DNA from: CAWJMF01 sp963843945
Lineage (GTDB): Bacteria > Vulcanimicrobiota > Vulcanimicrobiia > Vulcanimicrobiales > Vulcanimicrobiaceae
Direction of reading: 5' to 3'
Length of the DNA stretch: 64,000 nt
Assembly (NCBI GenBank): GCA_963843945.1
Contig: CAWJMF010000001.1
Location: 62,001-126,000 of the forward strand
Shown here: piece after piece, positions 8,795 to 17,372 of the stretch
Layout of the letters: each line of letters begins with the position of its first letter
Numbering within the stretch: position 1 is the stretch's first letter
Program-made: the position numbers and the translations under genes
The notes under the pieces: generated by a model
The model's database searches: none
What the model was told of the DNA's origin: nothing
What the model saw: only the letters and a program-made list of their open reading frames with translations

Positions 8795-10468
8795 TTAGGC
8801 GATCGTCAGCGGCCGGTAGCGGATGCGGTGCGGTCGCGCCGCTTCTTCGCCGAGCCGCTCGATCTTGTTCGCTTCGTATTCTTGGTAGTTGCCCTCAAAG
8901 AAGAAAACGCGCGAATCGCCTTCGAACGAGATGATGTGGGTCGCGATCCGGTCGAGAAACCAGCGGTCGTGGCTGACGACGAGGGCCGTTCCCGCGAATT
9001 CCGCGAGCGCGTCTTCGAGCGCGCGCAGCGTCTCGACGTCGAGATCGTTCGACGGCTCGTCGAGCAGCAGCACGTTGGCGCCCGCCAGCAGGGTCTTCGC
9101 GAGGTGCAAGCGGCCCCGTTCGCCGCCCGACAGCGAGCCGACGTTCTTCTGCTGGTCCGCGCCCTTGAAGTTGAAGCGGCCGAGGTAGGCGCGCGTCGGC
9201 ATTTCGAACCGGCCGACCATCACGAGGTCGAGGCCGCCGCTCAAGTCCTCGAAGACCGTTTTCGTATTGTCGAGGTCCTCGCGCGTTTGATCGACGACCG
9301 CGAGCTTGACGGTCGGCGCCGACGTCGATCGTCGCCGGCGTCGGGCTGCTCTTTGCCGGCGATCATGCGAAACAAGGTCGACTTCCCGGCGCCGTTCGGG
9401 CCGATGATCCCGACGATCGCGCCCGCCGGAATCGTAAAGGTGACGTCGTCCATCAGCAACCGGTCGCCGTAGGCTTTGCGCACGCCCGAAAACTCGATCA
9501 CTCGATCGCCCAGCCGCTCCGCGACCGGGATGAAGATATCTTGCGTTTCGTTGCGTTTTTGGTACTCGTAATCGGAGAGTTCGTCGAAACGCGCGATGCG
9601 GCTCTTGCTCTTCGACTGACGCGCCTTTCGTGCCCGAGCGAACCCACTCGAGTTCGCGCTTGAGCGCTTTCTGGCGCGCCGATTCGGCCGCTTCTTCCTG
9701 GGCTAGCCGTTCTTGCTTTTGATCGAGCCAGGAGCTGTAATTGCCCTTCCAGGGAATGCCGCGACCGCGATCGAGTTCGAGGATCCACTCGGCGGCGTTA
9801 TCGAGGAAATAGCGATCGTGCGTGACGGCCACGACCGTTCCCGGGAAGCGTTGCAGAAACTGCTCGAGCCAACCGACGCTTTCGGCGTCGAGATGATTGG
9901 TCGGCTCGTCGAGCAGCAGCATGTCCGGCTTCGAGAGCAGCAGGCGGCAGAGCGCGACGCGGCGCTTCTCGCCGCCCGAGAACACCGCGACGCGTGCGTC
10001 CCAGGGCGGCAGGCGCAGCGCGTCGGCGGCGATTTCGAGCTGCTGCTCCAGCGCGTCACCGTCCTGTGCGAAGAGAACCGCCTCGAGTTGCGCCTGTTCG
10101 GCGGCGAGCGCGTCGAAATCGGCTTCGGGATCGCCGTACTTCTCGTAGACGGCCTCGAGTTTGCGGCGCGTTTCGATGAGTTCGCTGAGCGCCTCTTCGA
10201 CCGTTTCGCGAACCGTCTTTGCCGGATCGAGCTTCGGCTCTTGTTCCAGGTAGCCGATGCTGAGTTTGGGCAGCGCCTTCGCCTCGCCCTCGATCTCCGT
10301 GTCGATCCCGGCCATGATGCGCAACAAGGTCGACTTCCCCGAACCGTTGAGCCCGAGGATTCCGATCTTGGCACCGGGGAGAAAGCTGAGGGAGATGTCT
10401 TTGAGAATCTGGCGTTTCGGCGGGACGATCTTGCCGACGCGGTACATCGTATAAACGGGGTTGCTCAT
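8795..10468 (-). CDS. ettA: EttA-type ABC-F translation factor, internally frame-disturbed
   Basis: Energy-dependent translational throttle of the ABC-F class, which binds the ribosomal E site. The 557-aa frame has NBD1 complete (Walker A GLNGSGKST, signature FSGGEKRR, Walker B LLLDEPTNHLD) and the NBD2 signature (LSGGERGRLHLAK, LLLDEPSNDLD). Between about 9330 and 9624 the correct protein (linker and NBD2 Walker A, IIGPNGAGKST) is in another frame. One extra base near 9624 and two near 9315-9332, or one missing base there, would restore it. As read, the product lacks the second Walker A. Equal total length suggests sequencing or assembly error more than decay. The start is ATG 10468 with GGGAG upstream. 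Confidence 0.85.
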   Translation of the reverse strand: MSNPVYTMYRVGKIVPPKRQILKDISLSFLPGAKIGILGLNGSGKSTLLRIMAGIDTEIEGEAKALPKLSIGYLEQEPKLDPAKTVRETVEEALSELIETRRKLEAVYEKYGDPEADFDALAAEQAQLEAVLFAQDGDALEQQLEIAADALRLPPWDARVAVFSGGEKRRVALCRLLLSKPDMLLLDEPTNHLDAESVGWLEQFLQRFPGTVVAVTHDRYFLDNAAEWILELDRGRGIPWKGNYSSWLDQKQERLAQEEAAESARQKALKRELEWVRSGTKGASVEEQEPHRAFRRTLRLRVPKTQRNARYLHPGRGAAGRSSDRVFGRAQSLRRPVADGRRHLYDSGGRDRRDHRPERRREVDLVSHDRRQRAARRRRRSTSAPTVKLAVVDQTREDLDNTKTVFEDLSGGLDLVMVGRFEMPTRAYLGRFNFKGADQQKNVGSLSGGERGRLHLAKTLLAGANVLLLDEPSNDLDVETLRALEDALAEFAGTALVVSHDRWFLDRIATHIISFEGDSRVFFFEGNYQEYEANKIERLGEEAARPHRIRYRPLTIA

Positions 10469-10544
10469 CGAGGCTCCCTGACTTCGCGGGGGAGCCGGCT
10501 CTCTCCGCGCGCCGCTACCGCTTCACGAATGGAGACCGAATCCG

Positions 10545-10898
10545 ATGGCAGTCAAACATATGGCTTTCACGATGTATCCCGTCTCGGACATGCCGCGCGC
10601 GGTGGCCTTTTACCGCGACGTTTTGGGCCTTAAGGAGACCGACGTCAAAACGGCCTACTGGGCCGAGTTCGACGTCGCCGGAACCACTTTCGGCATCGGC
10701 AACTTCGAACAAGTCGGCAAGCCCGGCAGCGCGCAGTCGCTCGCGCTCGAAGTCGAGGATCTGCCCGCCTTTCGCCGCGGGCTATCCGGCCACGGCATCG
10801 AGGCGAGCGAACCGCACGAGCTGCAAAACTGCTGGCTCTCGACCGTCCACGACCCCGACGGCAACGCGATCTGGCTGCACCAGGCGAAGCCGCGCTAG
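10545..10898 (+). CDS. glyoxalase/VOC-superfamily protein
   Basis: Small protein of 117 aa with one vicinal-oxygen-chelate fold repeat pair. The opening KHMAFTMYPVSDMPRAVAFY, the central LALEVEDL and the final DPDGNAIWLHQ are typical of glyoxalase/bleomycin-resistance-like proteins. VOC proteins usually act as dimers with a metal; the substrate cannot be told from sequence. The start is ATG 10545, with GGAG about 11 bases upstream. It is divergent from ettA. Confidence 0.85.
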   Translation: MAVKHMAFTMYPVSDMPRAVAFYRDVLGLKETDVKTAYWAEFDVAGTTFGIGNFEQVGKPGSAQSLALEVEDLPAFRRGLSGHGIEASEPHELQNCWLSTVHDPDGNAIWLHQAKPR

Positions 10899-11003
10899 GC
10901 GGCCGGTAGCGGGGGAGCCCGAGCAAGCGCCGAGCGCGACGGCCGACCACGTCACCGCCGCGACCAGCGCGACGCGGCGAAGCAACCTCCGATTCGTCTT
11001 CAC
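10782..11003 (-). CDS. possible small lipoprotein
   Basis: A GTG at 11003, with GGGGGAG about 8 bases upstream, opens a frame whose first 27 residues look like a lipoprotein signal: positively charged MKTNRRLLRR, hydrophobic VALVAAVTWSAVAL, then the lipobox LGAC. The remainder is arginine-rich and runs antisense to the VOC gene, so it is probably not native. The true peptide may end early through a frame error. Either a tiny lipoprotein or a remnant. Confidence 0.35.
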   Translation of the reverse strand: MKTNRRLLRRVALVAAVTWSAVALGACSGSPATGRLARLRLVQPDRVAVGVVDGREPAVLQLVRFARLDAVAG

Positions 11004-11090
11004 CAGCTGCGTTCTCCCCCGATTCGTCCTACTACTGATTACGACAAATCCGGGGAGTTCTCGGCAGCGCCGGCCGAATCGTGAGGCAGC

Positions 11091-12398
11091 TTACAATGCG
11101 CGGAAGGCGCTCGCTCCGGCGTAACGCGCGGCCGACTCGAGCTGGATTTCGATATTCATCAGGCGGTTGTATTTTTCGACCCGGTCGCTGCGCGAGAGCG
11201 ATCCGGTCTTGATCTGACCGGCGCCCGTGGCGACGGCGAGATCGGCGATCGTCGTGTCGCCGGTTTCCCCCGAGCGGTGCGAGATGACGCAGCGAAATCC
11301 GGCTTTGTGCGCGAGCTCGACGGCATCGAGCGTTTCGGTCAAGGTTCCGATCTGATTGACTTTGATCAGGATCGCGTTGGCACTCGCTTCCTTGATGCCG
11401 CGCGCGAGACGCTCGGTGCTGGTCACGAAGAGGTCGTCGCCGACCAGCTGGAGGCGCGCGCCGAGACGGTGCGTCAACGCACGCCAACCCTCCCAGTCGT
11501 CCTCCGCCAAACCGTCTTCGATCGAAACGACGGGGTACCGTTTCACCACGTCTTCGTAGAAGTCGACCATCTGAGCGGAGGTAAACGGACGGTCGGGCGT
11601 CAGCGGAAAATATTTTCCATCGGAAAAGAACTCGGTCGAGGCGGGGTCGAGCGCGATCGCGATGTCGGCGCCGGGTTTGAAACCGGCTTTTTCGATCGCG
11701 GCGACGAGCAGGTCGAGCGCTTCGTCGAGCGTGCCCAGCGGCGGCGCGTAGCCGCCTTCGTCGCCGACGAGCGTCGGCAAACCCTTGGCGTGCAATAATT
11801 TCCCGAGCGCGTGAAACGTCTCGCTGCCGTAGCGCACCGCTTCGGCAAACGTGGGGGCGCCGAGCGGAACGATCATGCACTCTTGAAATTGCAGGGCGCC
11901 TTCGGCGTGTTTGCCGCCGTTGATGACGTTCATCATCGGAACGGGCAGCGTCGCGGCCGAGGGACCGCCGAGATACCGGAAGAGCGGCAGGCCGAGGCTC
12001 GTCGCCGCGGCGCGGGCCACGGCAAGAGAAACGCCGAGAATGGCGTTGGCGCCGTAGGTCGATTTGTTCGGGGTTCCGTCGAGCTCGATGAGGTTGCGAT
12101 CGATCTCGCGCTGCGCCGTCGCGTCCAGACCCTCGAGCGACGGGCCTAAGATTTCATTAACGGCGCGCACGGCCTTAAGCACGCCTTTACCGCCGTAACG
12201 CGCCGGATCGCCGTCGCGCAGTTCCACCGCCTCGTGCGCCCCGGTCGATGCCCCCGAGGGCACCAGCGCTTCCTCGACGGCGCCGAAGCTGGTCGCAACG
12301 GCGACCGCGACCGTCGGATTCCCGCGCGAGTCGAGCACCTCGCGCGCAAAGACGCTTTCGATCAGCGGCCGGCCCGCACCACGCAACGTTTCGATCAC
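11091..12398 (-). CDS. eno: enolase
   Basis: Phosphopyruvate hydratase of glycolysis, 435 aa (usual about 430), converting 2-phosphoglycerate to phosphoenolpyruvate in the cytosol as a Mg-dependent dimer or octamer. Visible hallmarks are the N-terminal AREVLDSRGNPTV, the mobile loop SGASTG, the metal ligand regions IALDPA, SIEDGLAEDDW and LVGDDLFVT, the catalytic lysine region ILIKVNQIGTLTET and the signature SHRSGETGDTTIADL. The start is GTG 12398. It is monocistronic as far as can be seen and divergent from a small hypothetical gene. Confidence 0.98.
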   Translation of the reverse strand: MIETLRGAGRPLIESVFAREVLDSRGNPTVAVAVATSFGAVEEALVPSGASTGAHEAVELRDGDPARYGGKGVLKAVRAVNEILGPSLEGLDATAQREIDRNLIELDGTPNKSTYGANAILGVSLAVARAAATSLGLPLFRYLGGPSAATLPVPMMNVINGGKHAEGALQFQECMIVPLGAPTFAEAVRYGSETFHALGKLLHAKGLPTLVGDEGGYAPPLGTLDEALDLLVAAIEKAGFKPGADIAIALDPASTEFFSDGKYFPLTPDRPFTSAQMVDFYEDVVKRYPVVSIEDGLAEDDWEGWRALTHRLGARLQLVGDDLFVTSTERLARGIKEASANAILIKVNQIGTLTETLDAVELAHKAGFRCVISHRSGETGDTTIADLAVATGAGQIKTGSLSRSDRVEKYNRLMNIEIQLESAARYAGASAFRAL

Positions 12399-12468
12399 CC
12401 TGCGTCGCTTTGGGGCAAGGTCATCATTGTCCCCTCACGAACCGAGCGGGCGGGAGGGCACACCCACT

Positions 12469-12867
12469 ATGTCGTTCATGGACAACATTGCAAAGACCGT
12501 TAGCGGACTCTTCGGCGGCGGCGCCGGCGGCGACGCGGCGGCGCAAAATCTCGCAGGCCATCTCGGTTCGATGGATCCGGCGACGCTCGGCACGTTCGGC
12601 CAGCAGCTGCTCAGCACGTTCACGTCGCACGACAGCTATCCGGGCGATGCCGCGCAAGCCGCGGCTGCAGCCGGAACGACGCCGGAAGCGGTTGCCTCCG
12701 GCGCACCCGGTGCGATCGGCTCGTTGATCAGCTACGCGCAGCAGAACCCGCAAGTGATGCAGGCCTGCATGACGGCTTTCCAAGAGAAGAATCCGGCAGC
12801 GCTCGCGCAGTTTGCGCCGGGGCTGATGCAGCACCTCACCGGCAAACCTCCCGAAACGCCGGCCTAA
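12469..12867 (+). CDS. hypothetical small acidic/Ala-Gly-rich protein
   Basis: Unrecognised protein of 132 aa. A Gly/Ala-rich segment (FGGGAGGDAAAQ, residues about 14-26) is followed by helices rich in Ala, Gln and Met. There is no signal peptide or membrane segment, so it is probably cytosolic. ATG 12469 is preferred because GGGAGG lies upstream; an in-frame GTG at 12427 would add 14 unlikely residues. It is convergent with ndk, with no gap between the stops. Confidence 0.7.
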   Translation: MSFMDNIAKTVSGLFGGGAGGDAAAQNLAGHLGSMDPATLGTFGQQLLSTFTSHDSYPGDAAQAAAAAGTTPEAVASGAPGAIGSLISYAQQNPQVMQACMTAFQEKNPAALAQFAPGLMQHLTGKPPETPA

Positions 12868-13326
12868 CTAAGACTCGACCAGCCAGCGCTCGAGATCGTG
12901 CGGCCGCGCGTGAATTTCGTGCGGCTCGAACCAAATCGCGATCTCGCGCGCCGCGCTCTCGGGCGAATCGCTGGCGTGCACGAGATTGCGTCCGATCGTC
13001 TGACCGAAGTCGCCGCGGATCGTACCCGGGGCGGCTTTGATCGGATTGGTCGCGCCGTTGGTCGCGCGGCAGGCTTCGATCGCATCGGCGCCTTCGACGA
13101 CGAGCGCCACGAGCGGCGCGCTGGCGAGGTAGCTCACTAATCCGTTGAAAAACGGTTTGCCTTCGTGTTCGGCGTAGTGCCGTTTCGCGCGCGCTTCGTC
13201 GACGGCCATCAACTTCAACGCGGCAATCGTGTAGCCGCGACGTTCGTAGCGCGCCAGAATTTCACCGACGAGACCGCGCGCTACCGCGTCGGCCTTGCAG
13301 AGAACGAGGGTTTGTTCGTTTGGCAT
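12868..13326 (-). CDS. ndk: nucleoside diphosphate kinase
   Basis: Transfers the gamma phosphate from ATP to other NDPs through a phosphohistidine; 152 aa, close to the family size. It has the N-terminal TLVLCKADAVARGLVGEI, ATNP for nucleotide contact, GTIRGDFG and the active-site motif RNLVHASDSPESA with the catalytic histidine. ATG 13326 gives the canonical N-terminus; upstream codons would run into birA. It is divergent from birA, with only 45 bases between the starts. Confidence 0.97.
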   Translation of the reverse strand: MPNEQTLVLCKADAVARGLVGEILARYERRGYTIAALKLMAVDEARAKRHYAEHEGKPFFNGLVSYLASAPLVALVVEGADAIEACRATNGATNPIKAAPGTIRGDFGQTIGRNLVHASDSPESAAREIAIWFEPHEIHARPHDLERWLVES

Positions 13327-13371
13327 AGCGCCCCGTAGGTACGCGGCGCCGCTCGCTGAAGCCTGTGCCCG

Positions 13372-14103
13372 ATGTTCCAAGTCCGTTCGGTCGCCGAAAC
13401 CGGCAGCACCAACGACGACGCGGCAAAGCTGCTGGGCGAAGCAGAGAGCGCCGGGCTCGTCTTGGTGGCCGACTATCAGCGCGCCGGTCGCGGCCGGCGC
13501 GCCCGCAATTGGGTCGCACCGCGCGGCTCGGCGCTGCTCTTCACCGCCATTCTCCCGGAGGCGCTCGATGCCGGCACGCTCTGGGCGCTGCCGTTTTGGA
13601 CCGCGCTGGCCGTTGCCGACGGCATCGAGCGCGCGACGGATTTGCGCGTCGCGCTGCAGTGGCCGAACGATCTCTTGCTCGACGGACGGAAGTGCTGCGG
13701 CATCTTGTGCATTTCGCGCGTGGCCGGCACGCAAGCTTGGGCGGGTTGCGGCGTCGGTCTCAACGTCGTGCGCCCGGAGCAGGACGAGTCGCTCGCACTT
13801 ATCGTTCCCGCGCCGGCGTTTCTCTCCGACTTCGCGCCCGGCGTCGCCCGCGAGGCGCTGCTCGGCCAGGTCCTCGCCGCCTTCGAGCGGCGTTTGCCCG
13901 AGCTCGCGGACCCGCAGGGCATCGCCCGCGCTTGGGAGCGCCGCGCGAACCTGGCGGGAACGCCGTACCGTCTGCTCGTCGACGGAACGGCCGACCCAAT
14001 CGAAGCGCGCGCGCTGCGCCTGGGCAGCGACGGCGCGCTCGTCGTCGAGGACGGCGGCACGCCGCGCAGCATCGCGCTCGCCGACGCGCGCGTGCTGCGC
14101 TAA
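13372..14103 (+). CDS. birA: biotin-[acetyl-CoA-carboxylase] ligase
   Basis: Attaches biotin to the carboxyl carrier protein via biotinyl-AMP. The 243 residues cover only the catalytic and C-terminal domains, so this is a class I ligase without the DNA-binding repressor domain of E. coli BirA. Motifs are STNDDA, the biotin loop GRGRRARNW, WPNDLLLDGRKCCGIL and the glycine-rich GCGVGLNV. The start is ATG 13372 with no clear Shine-Dalgarno. It is convergent with the SIMPL-like gene (3-base gap). Confidence 0.95.
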   Translation: MFQVRSVAETGSTNDDAAKLLGEAESAGLVLVADYQRAGRGRRARNWVAPRGSALLFTAILPEALDAGTLWALPFWTALAVADGIERATDLRVALQWPNDLLLDGRKCCGILCISRVAGTQAWAGCGVGLNVVRPEQDESLALIVPAPAFLSDFAPGVAREALLGQVLAAFERRLPELADPQGIARAWERRANLAGTPYRLLVDGTADPIEARALRLGSDGALVVEDGGTPRSIALADARVLR

Positions 14104-14106
14104 CGT

Positions 14107-14736
14107 TTAGTAAACGTTAAACGACGAATCGGTTTTCGTAACGGCCGAAGCTTTCAGACCGGCCTGGGCCGCGGCTTGATGGACGAGCGCTTCGTAACGA
14201 TCGACCGCGCCGGCGGCGTCCTTCAAGCTCTTCCCGCGCGCGTTGATGCCGATCGAAAGCACACCGGTGGGCGCGCGACCGGCACGCGCCGCTGCATTCG
14301 AGTCGGCCGAGAGGCCGATGACGGCGATCGTTCGCGCCGGCGATCCGCCGGCGACGCCGTACACCACTTGCAGCACGATCGGCCCGTTCACCGCAGTCTG
14401 GACCGTGCCCGGCGCGACGGCCAGCATCGCGCTTCGATTCACCTGACCGGCGAAGGGCGCCGGATTGCCCGCATAGGCCTCCTGAATCGATTCGATCTCT
14501 CCGAGCCGCAAGCCCGAGTGGCGCGCCAGCAGCCCCGCCTTTTCCGCCGCGTCGTCCAGCGCGGCCACGAACCGGTCCGCCCCGACGCCGGCCGTTCCCG
14601 AGCGCGGATAGCCGGGCGAAAGCTGGACGTTCACGCTTTCGCTCGGCGCGAAGACGATCAGGTTGCGGAGCGCGGCGCTGAAGGCCGATTCGGCGGCCGC
14701 CGACCCACCGAGATCGACGCTCAACGTCTCGCTCAT
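14107..14736 (-). CDS. SIMPL (DUF541)-like lipoprotein, start unclear
   Basis: Probable envelope protein with a SIMPL/DUF541 fold. The middle has the family pattern of a helix rich in A/K followed by GLRLGEIESIQE and a beta hairpin (LQVVYGV). From ATG 14736 the product is 209 aa and has no signal. But the same open frame continues upstream to about 14826 and encodes VLGGFLAAVGCAPSS, a lipobox-bearing signal, with no ATG, GTG or TTG before it. The true start is therefore uncertain (frame error, or a CTG overlapping the stop of the preceding gene). It lies directly after the archaemetzincin-like gene and is probably co-transcribed. Confidence 0.7.
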   Translation of the reverse strand: MSETLSVDLGGSAAAESAFSAALRNLIVFAPSESVNVQLSPGYPRSGTAGVGADRFVAALDDAAEKAGLLARHSGLRLGEIESIQEAYAGNPAPFAGQVNRSAMLAVAPGTVQTAVNGPIVLQVVYGVAGGSPARTIAVIGLSADSNAAARAGRAPTGVLSIGINARGKSLKDAAGAVDRYEALVHQAAAQAGLKASAVTKTDSSFNVY

Positions 14737-14832
14737 CGCCGCACCACGCCCGGCCTGAATCGGGGGTGACGACGGCGCACAGCCGACGGCCGCGAGGAAT
14801 CCGCCAAGGACCGCGGTGCAGCGCGCCGCGCC

Positions 14833-15372
14833 TCAGCGGCTGGCGCGTATGCGCTTTTCGCAGGTCTCGCAGAAGTGCGAGAGCTTGTTGTCGGTGTCGT
14901 AGATCGAATGCGAGAAATACATCGCGCAGCGCGCGTTGAAACAATGTTTGAGGCCGAGCGCGTGACCGAGATCGTGAACCGCTTCCTTCAGCGTACGCTG
15001 GAAGAGCAGGTTGTCGTCGTTTTTCTCCCCGTAGAAATCGTTGCGCAGGCGGTGCAGCGAAACGACCGCCACGCGATGTTCCTCGCTCGCATCGCCGAAG
15101 ACGAACTGGTGCGATATCTTGTAGAGATCGAAGTCGGTCAGCGCCAGACGCAGGCCGTCGAGCGGTTGGGTCGAGCTCACGACGCGGGTTATCAGCGTGT
15201 TAAGAAACATCTGTTTGCGCACGCCGTTGAGCGCCGAGCGGGGGACGCGCAGCGTGCGCTCGACGGTGCACGTAAACAGGAAGCGTTCCTCGAGACAGAG
15301 CGCAAGGCGCGTCAAAAATTCCGAATCGATCGTGTTGATCGGAACGATCCCGATTTGGCCCACCTGCCGCAC
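14833..15372 (-). CDS. archaemetzincin-like zinc protease, Glu-to-Asp in the active site
   Basis: Protein of 179 aa, the usual length for archaemetzincins. It has their combined motif: zinc-binding HDLGHALGLKHC, then FNARCAM and a terminal HFCETC, which supplies the Cys4 structural zinc site. In this family the first motif is normally HExxHxxGxxHC; here the general-base glutamate is aspartate (codon GAT). It may be slow, altered or inactive. There is no signal peptide, so it is cytosolic. The start is GTG 15372 with GGCGAG 5 bases upstream. It is divergent from acpS. Confidence 0.88.
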   Translation of the reverse strand: MRQVGQIGIVPINTIDSEFLTRLALCLEERFLFTCTVERTLRVPRSALNGVRKQMFLNTLITRVVSSTQPLDGLRLALTDFDLYKISHQFVFGDASEEHRVAVVSLHRLRNDFYGEKNDDNLLFQRTLKEAVHDLGHALGLKHCFNARCAMYFSHSIYDTDNKLSHFCETCEKRIRASR

Positions 15373-15470
15373 CTACTCGCCGACGTGCATGGAGAATTAC
15401 CGGTACGTTTGCCCCGTTCGCGGTGGACACCTCGTGGAGAAAAAGGCGCCCCGGGCGCGAAACACGCGCT

Positions 15471-15836
15471 ATGATCGTGGGAATCGGCACGGACCTCGCC
15501 GAGGTCGAGCGCTACCGCTTCGATGAGGCGCAACTCGCCTGGTTTGCGCGGCGCGTTTACACGGAAGAAGAGGTGCGTTATGCCTTTCGCAAGCGGCACT
15601 GGGCCGAACGGCTCGCCGGTTTCTTCGCCGCCAAAGAGGCCGCGCGCAAGGCCTTCGGATTCGCGATCCCCTGGCGCGACGTCGGCGTCTCGCACGAGCG
15701 CAGCGGCAAGCCGGTACTCCGCTTCTACGGCAGCGCCGCCACGCTGCCCGAGCGGCACGGCGTGACGCGCACGCACCTCACGATCACGCACACTGCGGCG
15801 ACGGCGGCCGCCTTCGTGATCCTCGAGCGCGACTGA
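15471..15836 (+). CDS. acpS: holo-[acyl-carrier-protein] synthase
   Basis: Transfers 4'-phosphopantetheine from CoA to acyl carrier protein for fatty-acid synthesis; 121 aa, the normal trimeric AcpS size. Motifs are the N-terminal IVGIGTDLAEVERY (Mg ligand Asp) and FAAKEAARKAFG (Mg ligand Glu and catalytic Lys), followed by THTAATAAAFVI. ATG 15471 is the family start. Its stop overlaps the start of the NAD(P)HX repair gene (TGATG), a gene pair seen in many bacteria. Confidence 0.97.
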   Translation: MIVGIGTDLAEVERYRFDEAQLAWFARRVYTEEEVRYAFRKRHWAERLAGFFAAKEAARKAFGFAIPWRDVGVSHERSGKPVLRFYGSAATLPERHGVTRTHLTITHTAATAAAFVILERD

Positions 15837-17362
15837 TGCGGGTGCTCACGGCGGCGCAGATGCGCGCGGCGGATGCGGCCGGCGTGCAGCGCGAAGGCGA
15901 GGTCGGGCTGATGCGGGCCGCAGGTCGAGCGCTAGCCGAGGCCCTCGAACTGCTTGCGCCCGAGGCGCAACGGCTGGTCGCATTCGCCGGGCCGGGCAAC
16001 AACGGCGGCGACGCGTTTGCGGCATTCGCGGAACTCGACCGCAAACGCAAACGGATCGTGTACGCCGCCGAGGCGCCGCATCCGAGCGAAGCCCGTGCGG
16101 ACGCGGAAGCGCGGGCGCGCGAGACGGGCGTCGACGTCCGGCCGTTGCCGCTCGAGCGCGCCGCGGCGGACAAAGCGCTGGCGCGCGCCGACGTCGCGCT
16201 CGACGCGCTGCTGGGAACCGGCTCGCGTTCGGAGCCGTCGGCAGAGCTGATCCCGGCGGTCGACGCGCTCTGCGCGAGCGAAGCGTTCGTGCTGGCCGTC
16301 GACCTGCCGACCGGCGTCGACGCGACGAGCGGCGCAGCCAGCGAACACACGGTGCGCGCCGACGCGACGGTAACGCTGGGCGCCTTGAAGCTCGGCCTGC
16401 TCCTCTTGCCCGCACGCGCCTACGTGGGCTTGCTCTTCGCCGGTGAGATCGGGCTTGAAGCGGAGATCGAGTCGCTCCCCGACTTGCGCTACTACACCTT
16501 TGACGATGTCGAGTTCCTCAACAAGCTGCCGGTGCGCGACGCAGCGTCGGACAAGCGCGCTTCGGGTGCGCCGTTGCTCATCGCCGGCTCGCGCCAATTC
16601 CCGGGTGCGGCGATCCTTTGCGCGCGCGGCGCGGCGCGCGCCGGGGCCGGTTACGTCACGCTGGCGGCTCCGGCGGAAGCGGCGGCGGCGCTGCGCGCCC
16701 ACCTGGTCGAGCAAGTCGTCGTCGAATATTCGAGCGACGACCCGGCACGTGCGATCGACGACCTCTGTGCGCTGACGAACCACTGCAGTTCGGTCGCAAT
16801 CGGCCCGGGACTCGGACTCGACGACGCGACCGGCACGATCGTGCGCGGCTTCGTCGAGCGCTGCGAATTACCGATCGTGGGCGACGCCGGTGCGCTGTTC
16901 CACTTTGCGAAGAACCTCGAGATCCTGCGCGGCAAACGCTGCGTGCTCACGCCGCACGAGGGCGAGTTTGCACGCCTCTCCGGAAAAGGCAGCGTCGCGC
17001 CGGGCACGCGCGCGGAGCGGCTGCGCGAATTCGTCGCCCGCACGGGAATCACGACGCTGCTCAAAGGCGACGCAACGCTGGTCGACGACGGACGCTGGAC
17101 CTACGTCAACACGACGGGAACGAGCGCCCTGGCCACAGCGGGCACGGGCGACGTGCTCACCGGCATGATCGCAACGCTGCTTTCGCAGGGTCTTTCGCCG
17201 CTCGATGCCGCCTCGACGGCGGCGTACTGGCACGGCCTCGCGGGGCAAAGGGCGCACGCGCAACGCCGCGTCGGCGTCGTAGCGGGAGACTTGCCGGAGG
17301 TCCTCGCCGCAGCTTTGCCCGTACCGGAATCGCTTGGGAAACGGCTCACCCGCTGCTTATGA
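15836..17362 (+). CDS. nnr: bifunctional NAD(P)HX epimerase / dehydratase
   Basis: Repairs hydrated NADH and NADPH. The 508 aa comprise an N-terminal YjeF_N epimerase (about 1-210, GPGNNGGDAF and VDLPTGVDATSG) and a C-terminal ribokinase-like ADP-dependent dehydratase (about 225-500). The dehydratase has IAIGPGLG-like, LTPHEGEFARL and the catalytic NTTGTSALATAGTGDVLTG motifs. The start is ATG 15836, which overlaps the acpS TGA, so the genes are translationally coupled. An alcohol dehydrogenase gene follows after 10 bases. Confidence 0.95.
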   Translation: MRVLTAAQMRAADAAGVQREGEVGLMRAAGRALAEALELLAPEAQRLVAFAGPGNNGGDAFAAFAELDRKRKRIVYAAEAPHPSEARADAEARARETGVDVRPLPLERAAADKALARADVALDALLGTGSRSEPSAELIPAVDALCASEAFVLAVDLPTGVDATSGAASEHTVRADATVTLGALKLGLLLLPARAYVGLLFAGEIGLEAEIESLPDLRYYTFDDVEFLNKLPVRDAASDKRASGAPLLIAGSRQFPGAAILCARGAARAGAGYVTLAAPAEAAAALRAHLVEQVVVEYSSDDPARAIDDLCALTNHCSSVAIGPGLGLDDATGTIVRGFVERCELPIVGDAGALFHFAKNLEILRGKRCVLTPHEGEFARLSGKGSVAPGTRAERLREFVARTGITTLLKGDATLVDDGRWTYVNTTGTSALATAGTGDVLTGMIATLLSQGLSPLDAASTAAYWHGLAGQRAHAQRRVGVVAGDLPEVLAAALPVPESLGKRLTRCL

Positions 17363-17372
17363 GCCGAGCGCG

